DNA from: CAIYRG01 sp036273455
GTDB taxonomy: Bacteria > Pseudomonadota > Alphaproteobacteria > Micropepsales > Micropepsaceae
Assembly (NCBI GenBank): GCA_036273455.1
Contig: DASUHP010000133.1
Coordinates: 79,706-143,705 of the forward strand
Reading direction: 5' to 3'
DNA length: 64,000 nt
Both the position numbers and the translations under genes were made by a program. The notes under the pieces were generated by a model. That model searched no databases, was not told the origin of the DNA, and was given only the letters and a program-made list of their open reading frames with translations. This document shows positions 26,707-35,558 of the stretch, piece after piece. Each line of letters begins with the position of its first letter. Position 1 is the first letter of the stretch.

Positions 26707-28509
26707 TCAGTCGGCATCCATCTTGAGCGCCGCGATGAATGCTTCCTGCGGAATCTCGACGCTGCCAAATTGGCGCATCCGCTTTTTGCCTTCCTTCTGC
26801 TTGTCCAGAAGTTTGCGTTTGCGGGTGATATCGCCGCCATAGCACTTCGCCGTGACGTCCTTGCGCAGTGCCTTGATGGTCTCGCGGGCAATAATTTTGC
26901 CGCCGATCGCGGCCTGCACGGGAATCTGGAACAGATGCCGGGGAATCAGATCTTTCAATTTTTCACACATCGCCCGGCCGCGGGCCTCCGCACGCGTGCG
27001 GTGAACGATCATGGACAGCGCATCCACTGGCTCGCCGTTCACCAGAATCGACATCTTGACCAGATCGCCTTCGCGATAGCCTTCGATGTGGTAATCGAAA
27101 CTGGCATAGCCCCGCGACACCGACTTCAACCGGTCGTAAAAATCGAACACCACTTCATTCAGCGGCAATTCGTAAACCACCATTGCGCGCGAACCGGCAT
27201 AGGTCAGTTCGACCTGGCGTCCACGACGGTCCTCGCACAATTTGAGGACGGCGCCGAGATGCTCATCCGGCACCAGAATGGTTGCGCGTATCCAGGGTTC
27301 TTCGATGAACGACATATGAACCGGATCGGGCATGTCGGCCGGGTTGTGCAACTCGCGAACGGTGCTGTCATTGAGATGGATGCGATAAATGACCGACGGA
27401 GCGGTCGCGATCAGGTCGATGCCGAATTCGCGATCAAGCCTCTCGCGGATAATCTCCAGATGCAAAAGCCCTAGAAATCCGCAGCGGAATCCAAATCCCA
27501 GCGCTGCCGATGTCTCCATCTCATAGGTGAAGCTCGCATCATTCAGATGCAGTTTGCCGAGCGCATCGCGTAGCGATTCGAATTCGGCTGCATCGACGGG
27601 AAACAGACCGCAGAACACGACCTGTTGTACGGGTTTGAACCCCGGCAGTGGAACATCGGTACCGCGGCGCTCGTCGGTAATGGTGTCGCCAATCTGGGTA
27701 TCTGCAACCTGCTTAATCGCGGCGGTGAGAAAGCCGACTTCCCCCGGCCCCAGTCGATCAACCGTTTCTTGTTTGGGCGTGAACACACCGACGCGGTCCA
27801 CCTGATAGGTGGCATCCGCCGCCATCATCCGGATACGCTGACCCTTCTTGAGGTCGCCATCGACAATCCGCACCAGCACCACAACGCCCAGATAGGAATC
27901 ATACCAGGAGTCGATCAGCAGCGCTTTCAAAGGCGCTTCCGTAACGCCTTTCGGCGGTGGCAATTGACCGACAACTGCCTCCAGAACCCGGTCAATATTC
28001 AACCCCGTCTTAGCCGAAATCGGAATTGCTCCTGATGCATCCAGGCCGATGACATCCTCGATCTGCTGACGGACCCGTTCCGGCTCGGCGGCAGGAAGGT
28101 CGACTTTGTTCAACACCGGCACAATGTCGAGACCGGCATCGATAGCCTGGTAAACATTGGCCAGCGTCTGAGCCTCAACGCCCTGACTTGCATCGACAAC
28201 CAGCAATGCGCCCTCACAGGCGGCAAGACAGCGCGAAACTTCATAGGCGAAGTCGACATGCCCCGGCGTGTCCATCAGGTTCAGGACGTAATCCTCACCA
28301 TTCTGAGCATGATATTTCAGCCGGACCGTTTGGGCCTTGATGGTGATGCCGCGCTCGCGCTCGATATCCATTGAATCGAGCACCTGGTCCTTCATCTCGC
28401 GCGCGCTCAAGCCGCCGCAAAACTGGATCAGCCGGTCGGCCAGCGTCGATTTTCCATGGTCAATATGCGCGACGATGGAAAAATTGCGGATATTTGCCAA
28501 ATCAGTCAT
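26707..28509 (-). CDS. lepA: elongation factor 4 (LepA)
   Basis: 600 residues. GTPase motifs AHIDHGKSTLADR, DTPGHVDFAYEV and NKVDLPAAEP, EF-G-like domains, and the LepA-specific C-terminal KCYGGDITRKRKLLDKQKEGKKRM. It acts on stalled or mis-set ribosomes. The start MTDLANIRNFSI at 28509 is the family N terminus; the frame is open 17 codons further upstream. Confidence 0.96.
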   Translation of the reverse strand: MTDLANIRNFSIVAHIDHGKSTLADRLIQFCGGLSAREMKDQVLDSMDIERERGITIKAQTVRLKYHAQNGEDYVLNLMDTPGHVDFAYEVSRCLAACEGALLVVDASQGVEAQTLANVYQAIDAGLDIVPVLNKVDLPAAEPERVRQQIEDVIGLDASGAIPISAKTGLNIDRVLEAVVGQLPPPKGVTEAPLKALLIDSWYDSYLGVVVLVRIVDGDLKKGQRIRMMAADATYQVDRVGVFTPKQETVDRLGPGEVGFLTAAIKQVADTQIGDTITDERRGTDVPLPGFKPVQQVVFCGLFPVDAAEFESLRDALGKLHLNDASFTYEMETSAALGFGFRCGFLGLLHLEIIRERLDREFGIDLIATAPSVIYRIHLNDSTVRELHNPADMPDPVHMSFIEEPWIRATILVPDEHLGAVLKLCEDRRGRQVELTYAGSRAMVVYELPLNEVVFDFYDRLKSVSRGYASFDYHIEGYREGDLVKMSILVNGEPVDALSMIVHRTRAEARGRAMCEKLKDLIPRHLFQIPVQAAIGGKIIARETIKALRKDVTAKCYGGDITRKRKLLDKQKEGKKRMRQFGSVEIPQEAFIAALKMDAD

Positions 28510-28575
28510 GTGGGTTGAGACATAGAGAGCCGCCGATCCGCGGTCCAGTACGGTACGCACCGGCTGACGCCTTGT

Positions 28576-29460
28576 TCACCCGGCGCCCGATGGACGACCC
28601 GACAGGAACGGCAACCACGTCTCCCTCGGCTTTGTTCGCCACAGGCCAATCGCAGTTACCAGCACGCCGATACCCCAAACATACCAGCCGGGGCGGATTC
28701 CGGCCTCGAAATTGAAGTCCAATACCAATACCCGCAGGATCGGCGCATGGAAGGCGATCCAGAAACCGACGGCCTCGCCAATGAAGACCAGTCCGCCGAC
28801 CACAAACCAACTTGCCGCGATGACCCACATTGGGAACTCGGTGTTGCGGGGGTACCGCCAGTGCAGGACGCGGTACAGCATCAGCCAGATGAAAATTCCA
28901 CCTACAACAGTCGGTTCGAACACCTCCAGTTTCGACTGCATGAAATAATGCACGCTTCCCAGAACGGCGACTGGAAAGACCAGGCGGTGCAGCTTTCGCC
29001 AGCGGAGGCCGCCCAGCCGGCGCACCATGTAATCATTCGAAGTCGCCGCGAGAACGGCCAGCCCGACCCAGGCGGTGAAGCCGATCGTCAGGTAATAACG
29101 CAGCACGATTTCCGAGACGACCGTCCCGATATTGAATGTTTGATCGGCAATATAGAGCACCAGATGCAGCGCAATATAGGCGTAGCAGCCCACGCCCAGC
29201 ATGCGCCTGACATCGACCAGCGGCGCATATCGCGCAATCCGCCGGATCGGCGTGACGAAGAGGGTCAGCAATAGAAACCGAACCGACCACAATCCGACTT
29301 CGTGGATCGCCTCGGTGCGCGGGCGGGGGCCAAGATCGTGCTGGATGGAGAACCAGACGAGGGCGACGGCCGGCGCAATCAGGAGTGCAAGCGTTGCCGC
29401 CCGCACCGGCGAAAACCGGCCACGTCGATCACGCCACAGAGCCACATTCGATGTGATCAT
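28576..29460 (-). CDS. msrQ: MsrQ-like haem-binding membrane protein
   Basis: 294 residues. Six or so membrane segments with the ferric-reductase-like transmembrane domain: LFVTPIRRIA, RRMLGVGCYAYIALHLVLYI (haem histidine) and LRWRKLHRLVFPVAVLGSVHYFM (second haem histidines). MsrQ feeds electrons to the periplasmic methionine-sulfoxide reductase MsrP. No msrP is adjacent; pheT lies 12 bases upstream and lepA 66 bases downstream. The family is clear; the partner is missing from this window. Confidence 0.85.
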   Translation of the reverse strand: MITSNVALWRDRRGRFSPVRAATLALLIAPAVALVWFSIQHDLGPRPRTEAIHEVGLWSVRFLLLTLFVTPIRRIARYAPLVDVRRMLGVGCYAYIALHLVLYIADQTFNIGTVVSEIVLRYYLTIGFTAWVGLAVLAATSNDYMVRRLGGLRWRKLHRLVFPVAVLGSVHYFMQSKLEVFEPTVVGGIFIWLMLYRVLHWRYPRNTEFPMWVIAASWFVVGGLVFIGEAVGFWIAFHAPILRVLVLDFNFEAGIRPGWYVWGIGVLVTAIGLWRTKPRETWLPFLSGRPSGAG

Positions 29461-29472
29461 CGCGCTGCGAGT

Positions 29473-31869
29473 TTAGCTTCTCAAAACGCCGCCGGTCGCT
29501 TTGGCGACGGTGCTCACGATCTTTTGCGCAATTGCTTCAATCTCCGCTTCGGTCAAGGTGCGCTCTCGCGGCTGAATGGTCACCGCAATCGCCAGCGACT
29601 TTTTCCCCTCCGCGACGCCGCTTCCCTGATAAACATCAAACAGCTCCACCGCCTCGATCAGCTTGCGGTCGGCGCTGCGCGCAGCCTTGACCACCTGATC
29701 GGCCGTGACCTTCCCATCGACGACGAAGGCAAAGTCACGCGTCAGCGGCATCAGATCGGAGGCTTCGAGTTTGGGCCGCGATTTACTGCTGCGCGCTTTG
29801 GCGGCGGGGATCGCATCGAGGAAGATCTCAAACAGCGATACCGGCCCCTTAAGGTCAAAAGCCGCTGACATGCGTGGGTGCAGCTCGCCAAACCAGGCGA
29901 GCGGTTTCGGACCGGTTGCGATCGTTCCTGAACGCCCCGGATGGTACCACGGAGCCGCTCCGGTCTTCACAGGCACCGAGCTTGCCCCAGTCCAGACGGC
30001 ATCGAGTGCCGCCAAAGCATCTGCCTTTGCGGCGAAGGCGTCTGGCTGAACCACAGCTCTCCTCCAGTGCCGCGGCGGTTCACCGGCGCGAATGCCGGCC
30101 GCGACCTGACTTTGCGCGCCGGGAATACCCGATTCGAATTGGACACCAAGTTCGAACAACCGGACATGCGCGAGTCCGCGCGCCTGATTGCGCGATGCGG
30201 CCGCCAGCAATGACGGCATCAACGACGGCCGGAGCGAATCGAGATCGGCCGAAATCGGATTTTCAAGCTGCCGGCCGTCATCACCGCCGCCGAACATGGC
30301 AGCATGCGCACGCGGGATAAACGAGTAGTGGACAGCTTCCGCAAAACCGCGGGCGGCCAGGGCGCGGCGTGCCAGCGACGCCCCCCGTTGCGGTTCAGTC
30401 GTGACCGGACGCGCAATGGCGTAAGGACGTGACATCGGTGTCGCCGGAACCTTGCCGAGGCCATGGATGCGCACCACCTCTTCGACGAGGTCGGCCTTAT
30501 CGTGCACATCGGCGCGCCATGACGGCGGAATGACTTCAAACGGGCCGCTGTCGCGCAATTCAAAGCCGAGCCTTTTCAGGATGGCCGCGATCTCCGTATC
30601 GGCCAGATGAAATCCGCCGAGCCGGTTCACCTCCGCAGGATCGAACCTGATGTGGCGGCGCCATTCCGGCACGCGGCCCGCGACGGCAAGAGCAGACGCT
30701 TCGCCGCCGCAAATCTCGAGGATCAATTGCGTGGCGAGCTCAAGTCCCGGAATGACGAATTCCGGATCAACGCCGCGCTCGAAACGATAGCGTGCGTCGG
30801 ACACGATTCCGAGCATCCGGCCGGTCCGCGCCGTGCGAACCGGATCGAACAGTGCCGACTCCAGGAAGATCTCCGTCGTCGCTTCGGTGCAGCCGCTGTC
30901 GTCGCCTCCCATCACACCGCCGATGCTGCGTGGAGCGGCATCATCGGCAATCACGGTCATCTCCGGATCGAGTGCGTATTCCTTGCCGTCGAGCGCCAGG
31001 ATGGTCTCTCCCTGGCGGGCGAACCGCGCCCGCATGTGACCCTGCAATTTGGCGGCGTCGAAGGCATGCAATGGCCGTCCCCAACCATGCGAGACGTAAT
31101 TGGTGACGTCGACCAGCGCCGAAATCGGCCGCAATCCGGCCGATTTCAGCCGCTCCTGCAGCCATTGCGGACTTGGGCCGTTGCGCAATCCCCGAACGAC
31201 GCGTCCGGCAAACAGCGGGCAGGCATTTTCCTTTCCTGATGGAAAATCCAGTGACGCGCGAACTGGTGATTCGAATTTTCCGGGTGTGGAGGATGGAGGG
31301 CGCAACTTCAGAACGCCGAGGTTCGCCGCAGCGAGATCCCGAGCCACTCCGTGTACGGATGTGCAATCCCCCCGATTCGGTGTGACGGCCACGTCAATGA
31401 CCGCGTCGTTCAAACCGAGCGCCGTTGCCGCCGGCATTCCGGGAGCAAAATCACCGCCAAGTTCGATGATTCCGTCATGTTCTTCCGAAAGCTGCAATTC
31501 GCGCTCCGAACACAGCATGCCGCGCGACTCCACGCCGCGGATCGTCGCGATTTTGAGCGCGAAGTCTGAACCGGGAATCCAGGTCCCGGGAGGCGCGAAA
31601 ACGCCGGTGAGCCCGGCACGCGCATTCGGAGCGCCGCAAACCACCTGGACAACTTCCTTGCCCGTATCAACCCGGCAGACTCTTAGCCGGTCCGCATTCG
31701 GGTGCGGCTCGGCCGAGACAACGCGCGCCACCGTAAACGCCGCGAGCTTCGCCGCCTTGTCGTCTATGCTTTCGACTTCGAGCCCGATATTCGTTGCTGC
31801 GTCGGCAATCGCCGCCGCGCCCGCCGCGGTGTCGAGATGCTCCTTCAGCCAGGAAACCGAAAACTTCAT
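29473..31869 (-). CDS. pheT: phenylalanine-tRNA ligase beta subunit
   Basis: 798 residues, usual length. N-terminal tRNA-binding EMAP-like domain (FTVARVVSAEPHPNADRLRVCRVDTG), B3/B4 editing region, B5 domain, and the C-terminal anticodon-binding RNP-like domain (ELFDVYQGSGVAEGKKSLAIAVTIQPRERTLTEAEI). It overlaps pheS by 4 bases. Confidence 0.97.
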   Translation of the reverse strand: MKFSVSWLKEHLDTAAGAAAIADAATNIGLEVESIDDKAAKLAAFTVARVVSAEPHPNADRLRVCRVDTGKEVVQVVCGAPNARAGLTGVFAPPGTWIPGSDFALKIATIRGVESRGMLCSERELQLSEEHDGIIELGGDFAPGMPAATALGLNDAVIDVAVTPNRGDCTSVHGVARDLAAANLGVLKLRPPSSTPGKFESPVRASLDFPSGKENACPLFAGRVVRGLRNGPSPQWLQERLKSAGLRPISALVDVTNYVSHGWGRPLHAFDAAKLQGHMRARFARQGETILALDGKEYALDPEMTVIADDAAPRSIGGVMGGDDSGCTEATTEIFLESALFDPVRTARTGRMLGIVSDARYRFERGVDPEFVIPGLELATQLILEICGGEASALAVAGRVPEWRRHIRFDPAEVNRLGGFHLADTEIAAILKRLGFELRDSGPFEVIPPSWRADVHDKADLVEEVVRIHGLGKVPATPMSRPYAIARPVTTEPQRGASLARRALAARGFAEAVHYSFIPRAHAAMFGGGDDGRQLENPISADLDSLRPSLMPSLLAAASRNQARGLAHVRLFELGVQFESGIPGAQSQVAAGIRAGEPPRHWRRAVVQPDAFAAKADALAALDAVWTGASSVPVKTGAAPWYHPGRSGTIATGPKPLAWFGELHPRMSAAFDLKGPVSLFEIFLDAIPAAKARSSKSRPKLEASDLMPLTRDFAFVVDGKVTADQVVKAARSADRKLIEAVELFDVYQGSGVAEGKKSLAIAVTIQPRERTLTEAEIEAIAQKIVSTVAKATGGVLRS

Positions 31870-32942
31870 TGGCTGAGGCTTTCATGCAGCGCAGCGACAT
31901 CCAGTGCGGCAAACCCGTAATGCCGGAGCCACCTGAGATCGGATTCAAAGAACGGCCGTAAGTCCGGAATGCCGTATTTCAACATCGCAAGCCGGTCGAT
32001 GCCGAAACCGAACGCGTAACCCTGATAGTGTTCCGGATCGACGCCGCACATCTCGAGCACGCGCGGATGCACCATGCCCGCGCCGGCGATCTCCATCCAG
32101 TCCCGCCCCTCGCCAAAGCGGATTTGCCCGCCCGAACGGTCGCACTGAATGTCGACTTCCATCGACGGCTCGGTGAACGGAAAATAGGACGGACGCAGCC
32201 GCATACCGATCGCCGGCAGCTCGAAGAAGGCCTTGCAAAATTCCTCGAGTATCCACTTCAGGTGACCGAGATGAGTCTCGGAATCCACCACCAGACCTTC
32301 CACCTGGTGGAACATCGGCGAGTGCGTCGCATCGTAATCCCGGCGATAGGTCCGGCCCGGAGCGATGATACGGATCGGCGGCTTCTGCGCCAGCATGGTC
32401 CGCACCTGCACCGGACTCGTGTGGGTGCGCAACAACGTGCGCGCGCCGTCCGGCTGCGGCTTCAGGTAAAAAGTATCATGCATTTGCCGCGCCGGATGTT
32501 CCGGCGGAATGTTCAGCTTGCTGAAATTATACTCGTCGGTTTCAACGTCCGGTCCTTCCGCCACCCTGAAATCGAGGTCGGCAAAAATTGCGATCAGTTC
32601 GTCGCGGACATGGCTGACCGGATGAATGCTGCCTTCCGGGATTTCCGGTGCGGGCAGTGTGACATCGACGCGTTCGGTCATCAGCCGCGCTTCGAGCGCT
32701 TCGTCATCGAGTTGCCGTTTGCGTGTGGCAATGGCCTCAGCAGCACGATCCCGCAAGCCGTTGAACAATGGGCCCTGGATTTTTCGCTGTTCCGGCGACA
32801 TGCCGCCAAGCGTCTTCAGGAGCTCGGCGATCGTGCCCTTTTTCCCGAGCGCGCCGACGCGCAGGTCTTCCAGCGCGCGGCCGTCCGGCGCAGCGGCAAT
32901 CTGCTGCATCAAATCCCGCTCAAGTTGGGCGATGTCTGTCAT
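31866..32942 (-). CDS. pheS: phenylalanine-tRNA ligase alpha subunit
   Basis: 358 residues. N-terminal coiled coil (about 1-90), then the class II catalytic core: motif 2 MFHQVEGLVVD and motif 3 GYAFGFGIDRLAMLKYGI, with the phenylalanine-binding region between. The alpha2-beta2 enzyme charges tRNA-Phe. It lies 70 bases downstream of rplT, with an inverted repeat in the junction. Confidence 0.97.
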   Translation of the reverse strand: MTDIAQLERDLMQQIAAAPDGRALEDLRVGALGKKGTIAELLKTLGGMSPEQRKIQGPLFNGLRDRAAEAIATRKRQLDDEALEARLMTERVDVTLPAPEIPEGSIHPVSHVRDELIAIFADLDFRVAEGPDVETDEYNFSKLNIPPEHPARQMHDTFYLKPQPDGARTLLRTHTSPVQVRTMLAQKPPIRIIAPGRTYRRDYDATHSPMFHQVEGLVVDSETHLGHLKWILEEFCKAFFELPAIGMRLRPSYFPFTEPSMEVDIQCDRSGGQIRFGEGRDWMEIAGAGMVHPRVLEMCGVDPEHYQGYAFGFGIDRLAMLKYGIPDLRPFFESDLRWLRHYGFAALDVAALHESLSQ

Positions 32943-32977
32943 CAGGACGTGCTTTCACCATCGCGCGGCCGATTCCG

Positions 32978-33024
32978 TCGGCCGGCTGATTCGAGACTGA
33001 TGAAAAAGCTTATCAGCCGGCCGA
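32978..33024 (-). promoter_or_regulatory. 13-base intercistronic hairpin between rplT and pheS
   Basis: TCGGCCGGCTGAT at 33024-33012 (transcript sense) and ATCAGCCGGCCGA at 32990-32978 are perfect 13-base complements with a 21-base loop. The 5' arm overlaps the rplT stop codon, so translation of rplT would open it. No U-tract follows. It could be an attenuator, a pausing or a processing element that sets pheST level. Confidence 0.5.
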
Positions 33025-33366
33025 AACAGCCCGATCGACCAGTGCCTTAAACCCGTCCGGATCGCGCACGGCGATGTCGGCGAGGATCTTGCGGTCGATT
33101 TCCACCCCGGCGGACGACAACGCATTGATCAGCCGGCTATAGGTCAGGCCGTGCTCGCGCGCAGCGGCATTGATCCGCTGAATCCACAGCGCCCGGAAAT
33201 TGCGCTTCTTCAGCTTGCGGCCGATATAGGCGTGCTGCATGGAACGATCGACCGCGGCATTCGCCGTGGTGATATTGTTCTTGCGGCGGCCATAAAAACC
33301 CTTGGCCTGTTTCAGGACGCGCTTGCGGCGCAGGCGTGATGCAACGGAACGGGGAGCTTTCGACAT
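33013..33366 (-). CDS. rplT: 50S ribosomal protein L20
   Basis: 117 residues. Basic N-terminal extension VASRLRRKRVLKQAKGFYGRRKN, then IGRKLKKRNFRALWIQRINAAAREHGLTYS and the compact C-terminal domain. It is an early 50S assembly protein, and in several bacteria L20 represses its own operon. It follows rpmI after 10 bases. Confidence 0.97.
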   Translation of the reverse strand: MSKAPRSVASRLRRKRVLKQAKGFYGRRKNNITTANAAVDRSMQHAYIGRKLKKRNFRALWIQRINAAAREHGLTYSRLINALSSAGVEIDRKILADIAVRDPDGFKALVDRAVSAG

Positions 33367-33376
33367 GGCTTCTCTC

Positions 33377-33577
33377 CTATCCCGAATAAGGCATCCAGCG
33401 CTTGATGCGCTGGGTTTCGGACGGGTCGAGCACCGATGTGCCGCGCAATGTGCGGATCTGCTCGTTCGAACGCTTGATCATTCCGTGGCGTTTGCCGGCC
33501 TGGCCAGCCTTGATTTTTCCGCCCGCAGTGAAGCGGAAGCGCTTTTTTGCGCCCGACTTGGTTTTCAGTTTGGGCAT
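33377..33577 (-). CDS. rpmI: 50S ribosomal protein L35
   Basis: 66 residues, starting MPKLKTKSGAKKRF, the family N terminus; a 17-codon upstream extension of the frame was rejected. It is typically the second gene of infC-rpmI-rplT; infC is absent upstream, where mscL lies on the opposite strand, so this operon begins here. Confidence 0.96.
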   Translation of the reverse strand: MPKLKTKSGAKKRFRFTAGGKIKAGQAGKRHGMIKRSNEQIRTLRGTSVLDPSETQRIKRWMPYSG

Positions 33578-33761
33578 TTTGCGTCTCCTTGCGCGAGTAT
33601 CGGGATGGCCCCGAAGTGAAGCCGCCACGGCAGCCCTTTAGCCGGGCGGTTCAGCAGAAGCGCGGGTTATAAGGGCTGGTCCTGGATTTGCAACCCTTCC
33701 TGCTTGCGGCGGGCGCCTTCGCGCGGTTCAAATAGCCGTTCCGCGCGCCTGAGGTACAGCC

Positions 33762-34184
33762 ATGACCTTGATCGAAGAATTCAAGAAATTCGCGATGCGC
33801 GGCAACGCTATCGATCTTGCGGTCGGCGTTGTTATCGGCGCGGCGTTCACTGGTATCGTGAATTCGCTGGTCAAGGACATCATTAATCCGCCGCTCGGCT
33901 GGCTGATCGGAGGCATCGACTTCTCGAACTTCTTCCTCGTGCTGAGGGGCGCCGGACGTTATCCCACACTGAAAGCCGCACAGGATGCCGGCGCGGTCGT
34001 GCTGACCTATGGCCTATTCATCAACGCCATCATCAATTTCGTTATCGTCGCGTTGGCCCTTTTCATAATCGTCCGCCAGATCAACCGGTTCACCACGCCG
34101 AAGGGTTTGCCCGGCGAACCGCCGCCGCCAGCCGATGTTCAGCTGCTGCGCGAAATCAGGGATATCCTGAAGGCGAATAGTTAG
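33762..34184 (+). CDS. mscL: large-conductance mechanosensitive channel
   Basis: 140 residues. EEFKKFAMRGNAIDLAVGVVIGAAFTGIVNSLVKDIINPP (TM1), GLFINAIINFVIVALALFIIVRQIN (TM2) and a C-terminal helix LLREIRDILK. It releases solutes during hypo-osmotic shock. The stop overlaps the stop of coq7 by 4 bases. Confidence 0.96.
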   Translation: MTLIEEFKKFAMRGNAIDLAVGVVIGAAFTGIVNSLVKDIINPPLGWLIGGIDFSNFFLVLRGAGRYPTLKAAQDAGAVVLTYGLFINAIINFVIVALALFIIVRQINRFTTPKGLPGEPPPPADVQLLREIRDILKANS

Positions 34185-34741
34185 AGTTTTTCGGACAGCG
34201 CGATGGCGGTACGGCAACACGCCCGGATCGCAGAAGTCAGCAGTCGGTAGCCCGGAGCCTCGGTCGCGCCGTGCTGCAGCGCCATGTCACGATGCTCCAA
34301 TTCGTCCTCACGGAATTCGGCGAGCACCTCCTTAAGCGCCCCTTCCTGCTCCGGAACATGGGCAACCTGCTTGCCATAATGGGCATCGATCACGTCTTCG
34401 ACCGCCACAGTACAGGCCATGGCGGCCCTTTCGCCCATCAGCGCCGTCGCCGCGCCGAGCGCGAATCCTGCGACACGCCACAACGGCTCAAGTGCGGTCG
34501 GCCGCACGCCGCGATCACGGACCATGCGATCAAACTTGTCGAAGTGCTGCTGTTCCTGCTCAGCCATGCGCCGGATCGTCCGCACCGACGGCCCTTCGCT
34601 CTGGATGCGCTCAAGGACCGCGAGTTGCCCTTTGTAAATCTGCAGCGCGCCGAATTCACCCGCATGGTCGACGCGGATCATGGCGTCGACGCCCGGATGG
34701 GCCTGCTGGCCTGGAACGGGTGGCCGCCTTCCCCGTGTCAT
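34181..34741 (-). CDS. coq7: demethoxyubiquinone hydroxylase COQ7 family
   Basis: 186 residues. Di-iron carboxylate fold: RVDHAGEFGALQIYKGQ, EQEQQHFDKFDRM, AVEDVIDAHY and FREDELEHRDMAL carry the EXXH-type ligands. It hydroxylates 5-demethoxyubiquinol in ubiquinone synthesis. ATG 34741 overlaps the dsbB stop (ATGA). A longer open frame of 129 upstream codons lies on top of dsbB and was rejected. Confidence 0.93.
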   Translation of the reverse strand: MTRGRRPPVPGQQAHPGVDAMIRVDHAGEFGALQIYKGQLAVLERIQSEGPSVRTIRRMAEQEQQHFDKFDRMVRDRGVRPTALEPLWRVAGFALGAATALMGERAAMACTVAVEDVIDAHYGKQVAHVPEQEGALKEVLAEFREDELEHRDMALQHGATEAPGYRLLTSAIRACCRTAIALSEKL

Positions 34742-35280
34742 TCGGGCCGCCCGATTTTGTTGCGCAGGATCAGCACTGACATGGCGGCGGCGGCAAAGGA
34801 GAAGATGGCGTTGTACCCGGCAAGCGAAAGACCGAACAGCCGCCATTGCGCTTCGTCGCAGCGCACGATCTGCAATGGCTTGAACTCGTCCTGCCCGGGA
34901 ACATAGCCGACGCCGGTGCACGCGGACGGGCCGGGCCAAAACTTCCATTCGACACCGGCATGAAACACACCGATTGCTCCAGAGACCACAAGTCCGGCGA
35001 TTGCCAGCAGCGCCAATATACGGGCCCACCCGGATGGAAGAATATCGCTCCGAACAAGCCCGCCGCCAACCAGTCCCGCCGCAATCGCGACACCGTGCGG
35101 CCAACGCTGCCAGATGCACATTTCGCATGGCGCGAGACCGCCGAGATACTGAAATGCAAAAGCGCCGCCGAGCAGGATGAAGCTGACTGCCCCAGCAAAC
35201 AAAGCCGCTGCCGTTGCGCCTGTCGTTTGACTCGAAAGGTGAACTTCGGCGCGCGTGCTCATCGAATCAGTCTGCCCCAC
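34738..35280 (-). CDS. dsbB: disulfide bond formation protein B
   Basis: 180 residues from the GTG at 35280, which has AAGGA about seven bases upstream; the ATG at 35262 is the alternative. Four membrane segments. First cysteine pair C52-EM-C55 in the first periplasmic loop, second pair C121 and C141 in the second. It reoxidises DsbA-type oxidases and passes electrons to quinone, so the coupled coq7 gene makes biochemical sense. No DsbA gene is visible. Confidence 0.88.
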   Translation of the reverse strand: MGQTDSMSTRAEVHLSSQTTGATAAALFAGAVSFILLGGAFAFQYLGGLAPCEMCIWQRWPHGVAIAAGLVGGGLVRSDILPSGWARILALLAIAGLVVSGAIGVFHAGVEWKFWPGPSACTGVGYVPGQDEFKPLQIVRCDEAQWRLFGLSLAGYNAIFSFAAAAMSVLILRNKIGRPE

Positions 35281-35558
35281 CTCACTGTCCTTGCCAACAG
35301 CGCAAACGTCTCAGCAATACGCGATCAGTGAACTCAGTTTGACACTTCGTACAGCGTTCGATATTAACCAAATAACGATAAATTTGTGTTGTAAAACAAC
35401 GTCTTATTTTGATACTCAGGAAGCGGGATTTTACGCTTGTGCGGACTCGGGGCGAGGGGTAAACGAATCCCTAAAGGGGGCGCATCCACACCGGTTGCGC
35501 AGAGCCAGAACGGCAAGTCATCACACTGGATGACGCTGATTGCGTCAGGGACTGCGGC

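Noticed and set aside
32028..33050. 340-codon open frame on the plus strand opposite pheS
   Set aside because: Complement of a certain pheS gene; composition and lack of motifs indicate a shadow.
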